Origin: Trichoplax adhaerens
Lineage: Eukaryota > Placozoa > Uniplacotomia > Trichoplacea > Trichoplacidae
Reading direction: 5' to 3'
Length of the DNA stretch: 64,000 nt
Assembly (NCBI RefSeq): GCF_000150275.1
Contig: NW_002060946.1
Span: 3,695,035-3,759,034, forward strand
The position numbers and the translations under genes were made by a program. The notes beneath the pieces are model-generated. The model saw only the letters and a program-made list of their open reading frames with translations, did no database searches and was not told where the DNA came from. Positions 50,755-63,675 of the stretch are shown piece after piece; position 1 is the stretch's first letter, and each line of letters opens with the position of its first letter.

Positions 50755-53700
50755 TCAACATTCTAATATCTTATCTATACTAGCAAACGCACACGATCCT
50801 ATACCAGCTTTGGCCATTTTTTTTAGACACCCTTTCGCATGACTCACAATTACTTCTAATGCAGGTACTTTCGACATGTTTTGTGCCTCTATTAAAAAGA
50901 AAGTAAGATTATGTGTTAAAAACGTCATATACAGCACTCGTTAATAAATGTCCAGCATTACTAAAGAACGTTTGAGTTACGAAATATATTGCACTACTTG
51001 TAAGATTATTTGCTACAACAGTTGGAGAACTATTGATCTATAATGCACACCTAAGATAGCACTATTGAGAGCATAATATATTGGCTCCCGTTCTTTATGA
51101 TTTAATAAGTGTGCGAACGGACTAGACCAAGGATCTTTATAAGCCAGAAGAGAGAAAGCATCCTAAATATTAAAATTCAGTAAAATGTGACGGTTCAATT
51201 TATATATGTACAGTAAATGGTATTCCCATTATGGAAAAGAAAATTAGTCCATAAATTACCTTAAGTATCGACCCGTCAATTTCATCATCTGTAGGTCCTT
51301 CCTTTTTAAGTTTGTCGTACATTGCATTTAAATTTTTACCAAATGACAATAATTGTTTAAGAAAGTTGGTTGAGCTGCTTTCATCGTCATCATCTAAAAA
51401 ATTGAAAAGAAAGTGTTGGTTGCGGCTACTCAACAATGCATTGATCATATACTGTTATATCGTAGAACGTAGAATAGATACTTGCCTTGTTGATTACAGC
51501 CAGGCGTAATACCATTCATATGATCGTTCGCATCCTTGCCGTTTATTTCACATGTTTTTTCATCGTCTATTTCCATTACGGAATCGTCGTTAATACTCGA
51601 ATTAAAACCATTTTGAGATGAACTGTTTTCACATTTAATATCTGTTTAAGAAAGGAAAGTTAGCTATAAAAATTCATTCTTGTAAAATTGAACAAGCTGG
51701 TAGATAATTAACCTTGTGAAATGTCATTGTTAGAAGATGAAGCTAGGGTATTATTATTTGTATTAATGCTATTAGCAGAAGTACTATTTGCAGATGAACA
51801 GGATACGGTATCGGAACCATTAATCGCTTCAATAAACTGGCGCACTAAAAGTCGAATATGTAACCATGGTTTATTAGATAAAATGGTCGGATAATTTTTT
51901 TCCGTTAAACAAATTGCTTCACTAATTTTGCCATCCATAATCAGAGCTTGAATTTCTGATGTATTTAGGAAAAAGAAAGGTTTTATTAATTCATTAATAT
52001 CAGTAATTGTTATAAAGTATCGTTAGTAATCACTAATGGAACATTTATCACATTTCGTATCAGTGAAAAGAATATTCTATACAAATGGTCTTTATACTTT
52101 GTCTATTTTCTATAGAGGCAGTTTCCTCTTTATAAGACTGTCCAGTTATAGTGGCAAATGTTTCACAAGTTGCACTGTATCCGTGGTGCACAAGGTAGTC
52201 AATAATCACTCTAAATGTAATATATATCTTAATTAGACATAATATATATATTATGCTTTTCTATGCTATGATCTTTCAGGTATAGCATTATACTTGTGTA
52301 GCATAGCTTGCACGGAGTTGCCTTCACTAGTTATTGGCGTACTAAGAACACTTTGGGATACTTTCATTCGTGTTTCCTTAAATTATTAAGCATAATAAAT
52401 AAATAGTGTTACTTCTAACATAAAATCATTTAACACTTGATATGGTAAAATCAAAAGTCGTGATTAGAAGTACTTGTATCTCATCTTCTATGTTGTAGAG
52501 AAAAGGCTCTTGGCCGAAATTTGTATCTACAATTTCACCATTAGTTTGCATTCCAACAGTTGGATACAGGTCATGCTAGAATATTATGAAATAGGAAGAT
52601 ATTAGAATTTACTACAAAATTAAATAATATACAGTACATCATAGCGAATTAAAACTTACGGGTAAATCCGAGAAGACAGTCCCTGTATACAAAATATTAA
52701 AAAAATTTTGTGATTTAGATTTTAACTTATAACACATCGTAAGAAAAATTCATGATTTAAATTTTAACTAGTAACACAAACATGATATAAAAAATTTGCT
52801 ATTTACGTACTATAGTAATTACTTTAGGAAGAGAGGTTAAAAAAGTAAATAAAATCTACAATCTACAATTATGTGCGTCTTGCTTCGATGATATCAATTT
52901 AGATCATGACAGGTTGACAGTGTTTTTTAGTAATTTGCTGTTAACAAGATTTCTAGGAACGTGTGATTAAAAAGAGATAAACTCTTAATGTAGTACAAAA
53001 ATTTATCATACCTAAATTACGTCCATTCTTAGTGTAGAAGCAGGTATTATGAATAAAATTAATACCACAGCCGATGACATCGCCTGTAGTAAAAGTCGGT
53101 CCATAAGGATCGCCTTGACTTTGAGAATTGAATGAGTGGCCATCATCACCATGATATCCAAATGTATGCTTTTCCCATCCTATATTAAAAAGTGAGCATT
53201 AAATGCGATAAAAAATAAAACTTGTACAATTACCTGCAATGACAAGTATAGAGTAGCGATCATTACCTGGTAATCGGTTAAGATTTGAATTATGAACTGA
53301 TAAACCAATGCCTATATATCTGCAGAAATCCCAAAAATATCATATTTAACTTCAAGTAGAGAGATACAGTCATACAGTAGACACTTCTAATAATTATAAT
53401 AAATTAGCAGTCACATTTGGCCAGTTCATTTAACAGATGCAGTCCTATGATTTAACGTAATTCACTTTGAATTGCAACACTACATAAATGTCTATGTAAA
53501 TAAGATTACTTTTCAGATTCTTGTAAGCAATTCAAGTTTGCCTATCTTAAAACTTAATTAAGTCTAAAGTAACTAATCCATCAATAAGTTTATTATCGTG
53601 GTACGCTTAGCGCTATATGTGATTAAAACTAATTTCACATATCAATTGATTAATCTCTCATTTAAGCGATACTACAGATAAGCCTATATTGAGAAAGTAC

Positions 53701-56664
53701 TATCGCATACATTGAGATTTTAAGATTGAAGGATAGGGCAGTATAATTATCTTTTTTATCTAGTTAATCGAAGGTAGTATTATATTCATTACGAGTAACT
53801 GTAGGATATACAGTCTTTTAAGGTGTATTTGATCCAAGATTTTACAGAGTATACAGTGTATCGTATTAATTTAGTGTTAACTTACCCATCCTTGCCTTTG
53901 CTGACTATTTTAACTTCATAATAATAAATACCACAAGCTGGAGAAATTGGATAAGTTGCCCTTACCGAAGCAGCATCTTTATGAGGTTTATTAGTGTTAT
54001 TACCTAGATGTTAAAGTCAAAATTTTCAAAGTTTTAGAAAAATACATTACCTTTATCTGTAATGAACGATAATTTATCGAAATTTTTTGCTATTATTAAT
54101 TATCTAATATATAATCGTATTAAGTATTATAGCTACTTAGAGTATAGGGGATGTATAGTGGTATCGCAATCAGATACTTTGATATTTTAATCATAATCTT
54201 TTATGTTATCTATTGTACAATTATGACGAAAGGCAATTGTAGCATGGAAAAAGTATTTATCTATAATATTTGTATTTTAAAAATATTGTATTGAAAATTT
54301 ATCGTTATGCTTATGCATCTAGCTACAGTATAATCTCATTATAGAGTAACGTCATAAGGAGATGTACTCATTTCTATTTAGCATTTCTTCGTTAGTATAC
54401 TGTAATTAATATTTTTTCAGTATTATTATAGTACTATAGTGCCTGGAGTAATTTATATTATCCCTTGTTAATTAAAGGACTCCTCCGTCCTCCGCAAATA
54501 GTTCAACGATTTCATTGACAGTTTCGATTACTCCATGATAAATACTATGAGTTTTACATTGTTCCACTTGATGATATCTAGAAGTACAGCAATCAGTATG
54601 CGATCAGCAGTAAATGAAAATTGAGCATTGACGGAAAGAATTCAGCATGCTATCGTGGATGGAATGTACGAATTGTTCTTTCAGTTGTTGGAACTGACTA
54701 CCGGACAAACGCGTACACTACTCCACATCAGTTATATGTAAATGTATAACATATATACTGTACGCGTATATTATGTGTTATCTCCCAAAGTCGAGTAGAC
54801 TTGAAAATTTAATTTCATCCTCATTTTACGTCGATTTATAGGATCATACAGTAGAAAATGCCATGCTGACGACAGCGCTCAATCAGTACTCTTGCATTTG
54901 ATTATACTGTATGGAAGTACTGTTCATTACTGACAGTAAGATGATATTACGCGTACAGTAGTCAGCAAGCTAAGTCAACTATACAGTACAAGAACTAAAA
55001 GTTTACACAAGTAATTGTTACGTAGGAATATTTTCTACTACATATGCGGACGTATACTGTACATATCGATCCCTAGAATAAAGTCCTTCTAAGCGTATAC
55101 GCGCATATAGAATTTATTAGAACGCACTTCCACCGTATGAACTACAGTGTTGCAGAAAAGCCGATCAGGACCGATTCTAAACTTGCTAGTACCATGTACT
55201 GTATACATTTCCTTTTTCTAAAGTAAAGAATTCAATCTTGACGTCTTCTATTTTGATACAAGTATTTCTACCGTCGAGAAGACACTATGTACCGTAAACT
55301 ATTGTCGAAAAGCTATCGAGTACTGCATCTTGACTTGCAGTTCGTGTTTGCATTCTATCTTCAAGTTTGGTAAAATGCTTTTCTATTGCGAAGAGTTACA
55401 GAAAGCTACTCAGTATTGACTCTTGACATGCTGTAGGGGTAATTAAAATAATTCTATCGTGAAGAAGTAGTCTTGATACCATCCTAAAAGTTTGTAGATC
55501 AGCATTTTAAGCGTGAATTATTATTGTTAGTCATTGAAAAGCTTGATACTGCTGCGGTGAACGTATCTTACAGAAGTAATAGGACATTATCAGAAGACCC
55601 TTTCGTTCCTGCTGTACAGTGTACAGTATGGAACTGCTTATCCGTACTGTAGCATACAAAGTCATAAAGAATAAAATACTCGACGTCTGAAGCAGCACTC
55701 AAGTAGTTTGCAATTGTGCTCATGCAGGGAACATATTTATTACAGTATTGTACTGTACAGCACTGTTGTAACAGTAGCACTAGCGCATCAATCAATCGAA
55801 TGTAAGAACGAATTTTGATACGGATTAAAAGGATTCGTCAGTCAAATTTGCAAAATAAGTAATAAAAAATATTTTGAATGTAGTCTCCGTTTTACTTTAT
55901 GCATTTTTCTCTACAAGCCGTTTATAGTATAAAGTAAGTAGTATTTATTAAATTGTACAGTGATATTTATAACGATGTCCAATTGACTTGATTCGATATT
56001 TTAGTAGCCTAGATCGATCTTTTTTATTACAGTATACGGTAGGTGTAGAAGCCTGTATTTTAAGGACATTTACGTCGGATCGAGGAGTCAGTGTCAATGG
56101 TTGTGTATCATGACTGCATGTTCAGTGATACTTTTTTTATTTTATGTGTCACCTATTGGAAACATGGATGGCGTATCTTACAGTTGAATGGATTTGATCT
56201 CGATGATCAAAATGGTAATATCCATTTGCAGGGTAGTCTTCTATGTTTACCCGATGGAATTAAAATGTCGCAGCACCGATCTCTATACGAATGCATCACA
56301 GACAACCGATCCAGTACTGTATCATTTATACGTATGTCGGTGTCGAGCAGAGGCGTCGATTACCAGTACAACACTTAGAATACCTTATAGCATTGGTGTA
56401 CGGTACACGAAATGTTTTGCATACAAATATAAGATATAGTACACTGTAACTTGGTACAGATAACAAGCTATTTTGCTAACCTCTATATTGAACACGAAGA
56501 TTGTCTTGCGACAAAATAATGAACTGGCATCTTTCACGCGGACTCCATGCTCGTGGTAAAGGAGATAAAGATTCATCAACATTAGGATATAGCTGTGAAA
56601 TTCGGTCGGGTGGAATAGCCTTTGCTATTTTCGAGCGCTGCCAACCTCCTTTCGTCAAAGACAT
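50755..56664 (-). CDS. RANBP9: RanBP9/RanBP10-type SPRY-LisH-CTLH-CRA protein
   Basis: Scaffold subunit of the CTLH (GID) E3 ubiquitin ligase complex. Thirteen exons: 56481-56664, 53886-54003, 53267-53319, 53012-53179, 52660-52682, 52474-52575, 52294-52376, 52098-52210, 51713-51955, 51486-51641, 51260-51393, 51051-51162, 50755-50888; phases close and give 540 residues. [101 protein letters not shown]. Lis[60 protein letters not shown] Ser/Asn-rich linker follows, then [56 protein letters not shown]9 and RANBP10 are vertebrate duplicates, so this is the single ancestral form. Exon 5 is a 23-bp microexon; the intron after exon 10 is GC-AG. Intron 1 (2.5 kb) is rich in TACTGTA words. Confidence 0.96.
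51394..51485 (-). other. GC-AG intron in the RanBP9/10 gene
   Basis: Read on the minus strand the exon ends CAACAAG and the intron starts GCAAGTATC, ending TTTTTTAG. The coding frame (CNQQ then DDDDESSS) needs this junction and no GT donor fits. GC donors with an otherwise strong consensus are a known minor class. Confidence 0.8.
54700..56100. repeat. Scattered TACTGTA/TACAGTA words in RanBP9/10 intron 1
   Basis: The half-palindromes occur many times (for example about 54755, 54950, 55615, 55745), denser than in neighbouring exons. No fixed period. Confidence 0.6.
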
Positions 56665-56864
56665 CTCGCCTTAACAAAAAGTCCGTACGAAATGAAGAAC
56701 GTCACCACTGTTATTGTATTTTCAATATTTTGATATCAAGCAGTAGGATTTTGGACGTCACTTGCAGGTACAGTCAGTATCCGTTCATTGACTCCTTTTC
56801 AATGAAATGCTTGTAGACTACAATACACTGAGCTGGACGGTTTGAATTGAATCAACCTACACGG

Positions 56865-57020
56865 TACAGTACTGTACTGTATATAGTACAGTAGTGTTAC
56901 AGTAATGAATACAGATTGAACGAGTTCACTAAAAAGTATCGTACAGTACTGTACGTACTGTACTGTACGGTAGTGAACAGCGGACAGTGACGTACTGTAC
57001 TGTACAGTTCCGGCTGTTCC
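56865..57020. repeat. TACTGTACAGTA palindrome cluster
   Basis: Overlapping copies of GTACAGTACTGTACTGTA and GTACTGTACAGT within about 200 bp of the RanBP9/10 start codon. Highly self-complementary. Confidence 0.82.
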
Positions 57021-57526
57021 GTACGGTACAGGTCATCGTGTCAACCTATTGGGTTGAAAGTGATTATGGTCAATCGCAACGTCAATCGCAACGTCAATCG
57101 CCTAAGTAGCGATCAATGAGTCGACGATATCCAAGTACACTACAACTAGTCATACAGTACTGTAACTACGGCATTGTCAGTTTACTGATGACGACATACT
57201 GTACTCTGGAACTCTACGGTATTCAAACCAATGGAGAACCCGATTTAATTATAACACCATATTGACAATATTGAATTGGCAGCGATGGTACTGAGTTCAA
57301 TAAGGCAAAATTTTCTTTCTTTTACAAGGGAAAATCATCAATAAAAACGCTATGACGAACACATTCATTGTACAATCACTACAATGGTCGTGTCAACCGA
57401 ATACGAAGTGATCGTACGTAATCGAACAGCACGAGCGAATCGATACTTCAGGCGTCAACTATTACTGTGCATTGACTGTAGGGATGTTATTTTTACAGTT
57501 GCTAAATTTGTATTCTGTTAGTAAAT

Positions 57527-57611
57527 GGATCTGATATAGGCTTGGACAAAATATTGTACATAGACGAGCGGATCTGATATAGGCTTGGACAAAATATTGT
57601 ACATAGACGAG
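57527..57611. repeat. Perfect 43-bp tandem duplication
   Basis: GGATCTGATATAGGCTTGG and the following 23 bases to TAGACGAG occur at 57527 and again at 57570 without a mismatch, so the duplication is recent. Confidence 0.95.
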
Positions 57612-59082
57612 TAATTACAGCAATTCAGACCGGTTATAAATTACAGTATCTTGACCACGGATTATTGCAGCTTTTATGGCTACCTTTCATACAGCCATAG
57701 ACTACAAGAAAAAGATCCAGCTCTTGTAGTCCATACAGTACACTGATGAAACACTGCTGTAAATTGCAAAATGTGATCCTTAGTACAGTATCATGCAGAG
57801 TCTACTAATCCGTCTATTCTACATACTGTGCAATAAGTTGATGAAAGTATACTGTATACAGTACGTGCAGAGGTATACGAGTGCTGATTATTGCATTGGA
57901 AAAAGCCTGTCCCAAAATCCAAAATTGATCTCTTTACAAGTCGCTAATAATAACCGTCAAACGAATACATACTGACACATAAATAAACAGGTTGATCAAT
58001 TAGCTAAAGTCTAGAGTAAAAAACTACCCATTTAATTGAACAGCTGACTGAAAGGTGCGATATACTGGACGATTATTTGCGCAGTAACTTCGGCCTGCAA
58101 CTGTAAATCGTTTAAGAGCTAGGATTAATTAATTCATTCATTAATATTAATAAAATGTTGCCACTATTTACTTCAGAGTACAGTAATAAGTGTCACAAAT
58201 ATCACAATACTGTACAGTACTTCAAGTGACGAACTTGCAAGTAGTATAGCCTACTACGCAGCAGTACGGTGTTTAAGGCATGGTTCAAACTCAATTCATA
58301 ATATGCCTACTAATTGGAACTTTTAGCAAACGCAACTCGTATACGTATGTTACGAAATGAGATTTTCCTTGGTTATGCTGATACAGTTTCTACATTATAA
58401 GTTCATTACAACTTTAACTTATTCTGTTTGGCTATAGAAACATAGTCAGTTAAGCATAAAATTTACAGCATGGAAGTCCATAGATGAGTTTCGAAAACGT
58501 AACAACGCATCATTGCTAACTACAGACAGTCCTGAATCAATCAATCCATCAGCCTATGTTGTAGTAACGCATACTAATGCATTCAACATACCTATCGGTG
58601 TATTTAATTTCAGCTAAATAAATTTTATTACAAGAACAAAATTTCCTATACGGTCCTTGAGATGACCAATCAATCACTAGAACTTGATGAAATACAGGCT
58701 AGCTATTTATATCAAACGTTTGATTAGCTAAACGCAGGTCTATCATGTCATGTTCACATAATGAAATACACGAAAATGCTAGTATAATTCTGCTTATATG
58801 AAATCTACCATGTTATCCTATCACGCGAGAGTACAGGACTCTAATTTAGAGCACTGTATTTTCTGATTTAACTCACTTACAGTACATAGATACGCTAATT
58901 ACAGAATGGATTATATAGGATAATACAAACCATGCGCATTTGAAAGATTTTAAGGATTACGTTACTGAACATTACAGTTTCAAATATACATGATTTCATC
59001 GAAAATTTTTATAGCTGTTAATATTTGCATAATTAATAAAATTTCAATTGGAAATTACTTTTCAGAATACAGTACCACGAAT

Positions 59083-62000
59083 TTACAAGTCCGCATTCCT
59101 AATAAATCGATTTCCTTCCGAATGTCGCCCGAAATAAACATAGCGAGAAGTTCCAAAGGTTCCTGATGATTATAATTAAGTAATAAGATTAATTTCATAC
59201 TCAAGGCAAAATAACCTACACATGATATAAACAAAAACAATACCTCTATGATCAGTTTCTTTAGCAGCTTGAGGCAAAGGTGTATAATCCAAATCTTCTG
59301 GACTAGCATCACTCTAAATATTAAAGGTTACAAAATACAAGATATTTATACAAATTATGAAGCGAATGGATACGCAGTATACTCAAGGTACGCCATAAGT
59401 AATCATGCTAAAGAGAGAGTACTTGTGTTATGATAGGCTTTTTCTTTGTAAGAAAGGGGGCTATTTTCGAAGCTTGTTGTCTTTCTTGTGCTGTAATTGG
59501 CCTAGAATCTAGGAAACGGAGCTTCTGTAGTCTAAGAATAATCAAATACCTAGGATACCAGATGAACAAGTAGTAGTAAACAAATAAAAATTGAAGCTAA
59601 CAAAGATTTTAGTGTTGAAAGTGATTACAAAGTTAGAGCATAAGCAATAGATGAATGTCTACATCGTGATAATACCTATAATTTTGATAATCGTCCTCAT
59701 CCTCCTCATCACCTGTCATACCATCCGGACATGCTTTATTGTTAAGTAGGCTCAGGAAACTCAGATTAGGAAAACTTTCCGAAATTGTTTGCAACAACAT
59801 GTCAATATCTTCTATGTATCATTAGTTAAGGCAAAAAAGTATATCATTTAGAGATTCTAAATCTTATCTAGAAACACGTTCACTATTGTCAGTTGACTAC
59901 TTTTCTAACAGCAAAAGCGAAATAAATTAATGACACGAAGTATTATTGACTTCATTATACAGTAGAGTACATAAAGCAACTGTCATACCATGCTACTGTA
60001 GTTAAATTAAAATCGCTGCTGATCTAAAAATCGAGGCATTTTGGTCTGATACTATCACTACTTGGGCAAATTCTTTCAGATTCTTTTTACGCTATGGAAT
60101 ATTCTCTATTAGACAAAAGTAATCGAAATACAATACCTAAAATCAACTATGTATTACTCATACTAGATACTGGCACGCAATTTTGCAGTCCATTGCATTA
60201 TGATGACTTTAAGGATATTTTATTCTTGTTTAGAGATAAAGTTTCCACGGTAGGTATTGTAGGAAACTGCACAGTTTCGTCTAGCATGTTGTCATCTAAA
60301 ATTAATTCTCGTAAGGACTTCCATTGACCAAGATTACTAACATTCCTGTATCATAAATGAAACATAGAATTATGATTTCCGCAGAATTAGTAGGAGTTTA
60401 AAAATGATAATAAAAATTTTTATTTGCAAGCAAGGATAATTAACTTACGTCAAAATGTTATGACTGAGATCCAACGTTTGTACTGTCTCACCGTGATCTT
60501 GGCTTAGAGATGCTGGAATTTCACTTAAGTCACGGTCAATCATCCGAAGCTATCGGTGAAAATAACCATTACAAAAGAAAGGCATATTTTTAAGATGCTT
60601 CGTTACTTTTCATAGAAGAGTAAAGCTTTCAATAGAGCTAGCGATTAAGCAACAAACTAGTAATTTGATGAGATCCACTTTTGATTGTAAACTGAAATTG
60701 CATGCATTAATTATCACTGATATTTACTTAGGAAGTACAGTACATGTCAACTGGACTGAAAGTTGCTGGTTAAGTAACGCGTTCAATAGTACTGTATAGC
60801 TAAATCAGACTAAATATGCGAGTTTTGGGGCTTGGCACGAGTAGTATGCACTGTATATGAGTATGTAACTTTAGAATATTTCGATAGTAGAAGACTAGTT
60901 AAACTCGCATATCATGCGGTGTAAATGAGATTGATTAAATTATTAATGTTATACTCTTTGCATAGTTACATAAATGCCAGGGACTAGTCGCTGTAAATGG
61001 TCACGAATATAATAAACCGTTCAATGATATCTTTATAAAAAGCACCGCTACTAGCGTGCATGCTTTTGATAGTGAGCTAAGGGTGGTGGATATCATTTTG
61101 CAATATCATATTAATGATATGACTTTACGTTAACATATGTTCTAGAGGAAAATGCATAATGTAAATATTAATACTCGTATTCTACACAGGGAAATATTTA
61201 CAATCAGTAGGACTTTATTAGATACGCGTACGTTATTCATTGGTTAATGGAATATTGGTGAATATTGTATATATCCAAGCTGTAAAGGTGCTTTGGGGCA
61301 AAAATTTTGTTGTACCTGTGCAATCCCTAACTCTGATCCATTGTGTGATAAATAATATATTAGGTGTTGGAGTCATGAGGTTAGCAGAGATCTTTATCAC
61401 TTCGCAATATTCATGTGAAGTGTTACACAGTAAATCGAAAGTACAGTACGATATACAATATTTTGAATAAATCTATTGAATCATATATAAGTTTATAAGA
61501 GAAGACTGTAAGCCATTCCAGATTGGTGCTGTTGTGAATCATGAATGACTATAGACGTCGGCTGAGATATTTATACGGACAATTCTAGGAATCTCTAAGA
61601 GGATTTCTGTTGGAAGTTTCTAACAGTTAATACACATAGTTTACCGTAAATTTAAAATTGTAATGGGCTAATCAGCCTTTCACCTTCATTTGTAGTATTG
61701 AAATTAGCACGATTTAAAATAGCATCCTATTTTTTTTTACATCAGCTGGTTTACTCCATGTATTTATTTATATAAAATGCTTATTGAGGTGAGCCATTTC
61801 AGCTCCCATTGGCAGATTTGACAACCAGACATGTACACCATACTGTACACTGTACACATTAATTATACAGTAGAAATACGTGAACATTGTATGCTTTAAA
61901 ATAGGAAATATGCAATTAGCGTTTTGGTGAAAATTCCAGAAATTAAAAAATACACCACCCAAGGGAGTGCTTTGCACTTTGAGAATTTTGATGTGCTTAA

Positions 62001-62432
62001 GCTTTGATAACTATGTAGTTACTACAGTTGAGTATCATTTATTTGATGATGTCAATATTTTACATGACGCTAGCAGCGATCACCAAGTAGTTCATTCAGG
62101 GGCTTCCTAATTACAGTAATTAAACTAGAAACTATCAAGCTACAACAATAACATTGACCATTTACAGTAAATGTACAATTGTCATAAGATGAAAACGTAA
62201 CAAGGTAAAAAACTAAAGTAAGAAAATACAAGACTGGAGATCAAGATCTTAAATTCATCATGATGATAATAATAATATCTAGGAAGGGTACTGTATAATA
62301 AATAGATAATGATATGGTGGTAATTATTCTGATAACTGTATACTATACTGTGGTACAGTACAGTATACCGGAGTTGATTTCGGTTGAATTACTCACCTCA
62401 ATTCTTTCATTAACCTCCTCAGCCGATGCCAT
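59083..62432 (-). CDS. LRMDA: LRMDA-like leucine-rich repeat protein
   Basis: Homologue of leucine-rich melanocyte differentiation-associated protein (C10orf11). Seven exons: 62397-62432, 60449-60549, 60219-60345, 59676-59815, 59423-59531, 59244-59313, 59083-59162; phases close and give 220 residues. Sequence: MASAEEVNERIE, DLSEIPASLSQDHG, TLDLSHNILTNVSNL, LRELILDDNML, VETLSLNKNKIEDI, FPNLSFLSLLNNKACP, an acidic GDEEDEDDYQNYR block, FLDSRPITAQERQQA, LDYTPLPQAAKETDH, and C-terminus SRYVYFGRHSEGNRFIRNAD. The last three blocks match human LRMDA in order. The join at 59676/59531 gives YQNYR then LQKLRFLD, about five residues shorter than in human. The intron 59816-60218 is AT-AC. In-frame sequence continues upstream of the ATG to an acceptor-like site near 62509, so an earlier start or a 5' UTR exon is possible. 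Confidence 0.92.
59816..60218 (-). other. U12-type AT-AC intron in LRMDA
   Basis: On the minus strand the exon ends AACAAGAATAAA and the intron starts ATATCCTTAA, matching the U12 AT-AC donor consensus. The 3' end reads GCCTTAACTAATGATAC, with the branch consensus CCTTAAC ten bases before the AC acceptor. No GT donor exists before the in-frame stop, and the junction restores the repeat LNKNKIEDIDMLL with phase 0 on both sides. Confidence 0.92.
60550..62396 (-). other. First intron of LRMDA (about 1.85 kb)
   Basis: AT-rich intron with a few TACTGTA words (for example about 61840-61870 and 62335-62370). No nested gene or clear array seen. Confidence 0.5.
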
Positions 62433-62764
62433 GGCTGGGTTTTGAGACGTGGACGGTAAATAAGCCTTGAGTATTTCAATGCCAACTGATAATAACTGTG
62501 GAAAAGCTTGAGATAATATACCTAACCGTTGAAACCAGCCTTTTCTTCGTCTCTATGATACTATATATATATTATTTACTTGAACACTACTATATTAGTA
62601 CCGTAATGGAAATTCAAAATTTTTACGCCCAACTCAGCAGGAAAGTTTCTTCACGGGGCATTTACAGTACTGTCCGTTTAATTCACTTTCGTACACCGCG
62701 CATGTTATACTAAAACTGAGAATGAGTAACGTGTTTTGAGTAGGCAAATAAATGGCAGAGTCTA

Positions 62765-63060
62765 CAGTAATACGTACTGTACTGTACTGTGTGAAGGCTG
62801 AATGGCTCATGTACTGTACAGTACTGTACAGTACGTTATCAGACTTCAGTTCTAACTGCGCCTTGTTCAACCTTTCACTGTACTGTACTGTACCAGAGAG
62901 CGTACTGTATGGGTGCGTCCTGTACTGTACAGTGTACAGTACAGGACGCTGTAACATTTTTATTCTTTTTTATGTATTCTGGGTTTTCTCCTTCCTTTGA
63001 TCTCTGAATTGCGAATTCTGAATAATACTGTACAGTACTGCAGCACAGGGAGCGTTTTAG
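62765..63060. repeat. TACTGTACAGTA palindrome cluster
   Basis: Repeated TACTGTACTGTA, GTACAGTACTGTACAGTACG and similar words. Includes a perfect 35-bp inverted repeat at 62915-62949. Confidence 0.88.
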
Positions 63061-63244
63061 CTAAGACCAGAAATGTACGGTTTACAGCACCGTTTACTTC
63101 ACGGCTGCAGTTTCCTCATACAGCCCGTACATAGCATCTTACTTCAATCGATGTAACCAGGCGTATATCAAAATTGCCTCTTATTAGCCGCCCTATCTGC
63201 GAGTATTGGCAAACCCACATAGGACATTAGTCTGCAAATTCATA

Positions 63245-63675
63245 CATACTGTACAGTACTGTACAGTACAGTATGTTACGGATTCAAATAAATAACTTAC
63301 TTTTAATACAGTATACTGTATATTTATAATATATATTTGACCGTGACGTATCTATTATACCGTAACAGCGCGATACACGTCCACTCGTACAATCGCATTA
63401 ATATGATTTGATATCACAATGACACGATACTTGTACAGTACTGTACTAAGTCCTGTGACCATCATGTATTGTACAGCACTGTCATCACAAGACTGAACTC
63501 GATACAGTACTGTACAGTGTACAGTACGAGTTCAGCCATGGACTAGTACTGTGTACTGTACTGTACAGTGTACAGTACTGTACAGTAGATGCACCCTTAC
63601 AGTATTTTTAATTTACTATGCACAGTACAGTACTGTACGCATGTAGAAGAATGTACTGTACACTACTACAGTATA
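63245..63675. repeat. Densest TACTGTACAGTA palindrome cluster of the window
   Basis: More than ten copies of ACTGTACAGT or its half sites, for example at about 63250, 63433, 63503, 63550, 63575 and 63625. The stretch 63494-63531 is itself an imperfect hairpin flanked by AACTCG / CGAGTT. Confidence 0.9.

Larger units (their letters stand above)
56665..59082. other. Intergenic stretch between RanBP9/10 and LRMDA
   Basis: Upstream flank of RanBP9/10 and 3' flank of LRMDA. No gene seen. Contains a palindrome cluster (56865-57020), a short 12-bp tandem (CAATCGCAACGT, about 57071-57100) and a 43-bp duplication at 57527-57611. Confidence 0.6.
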
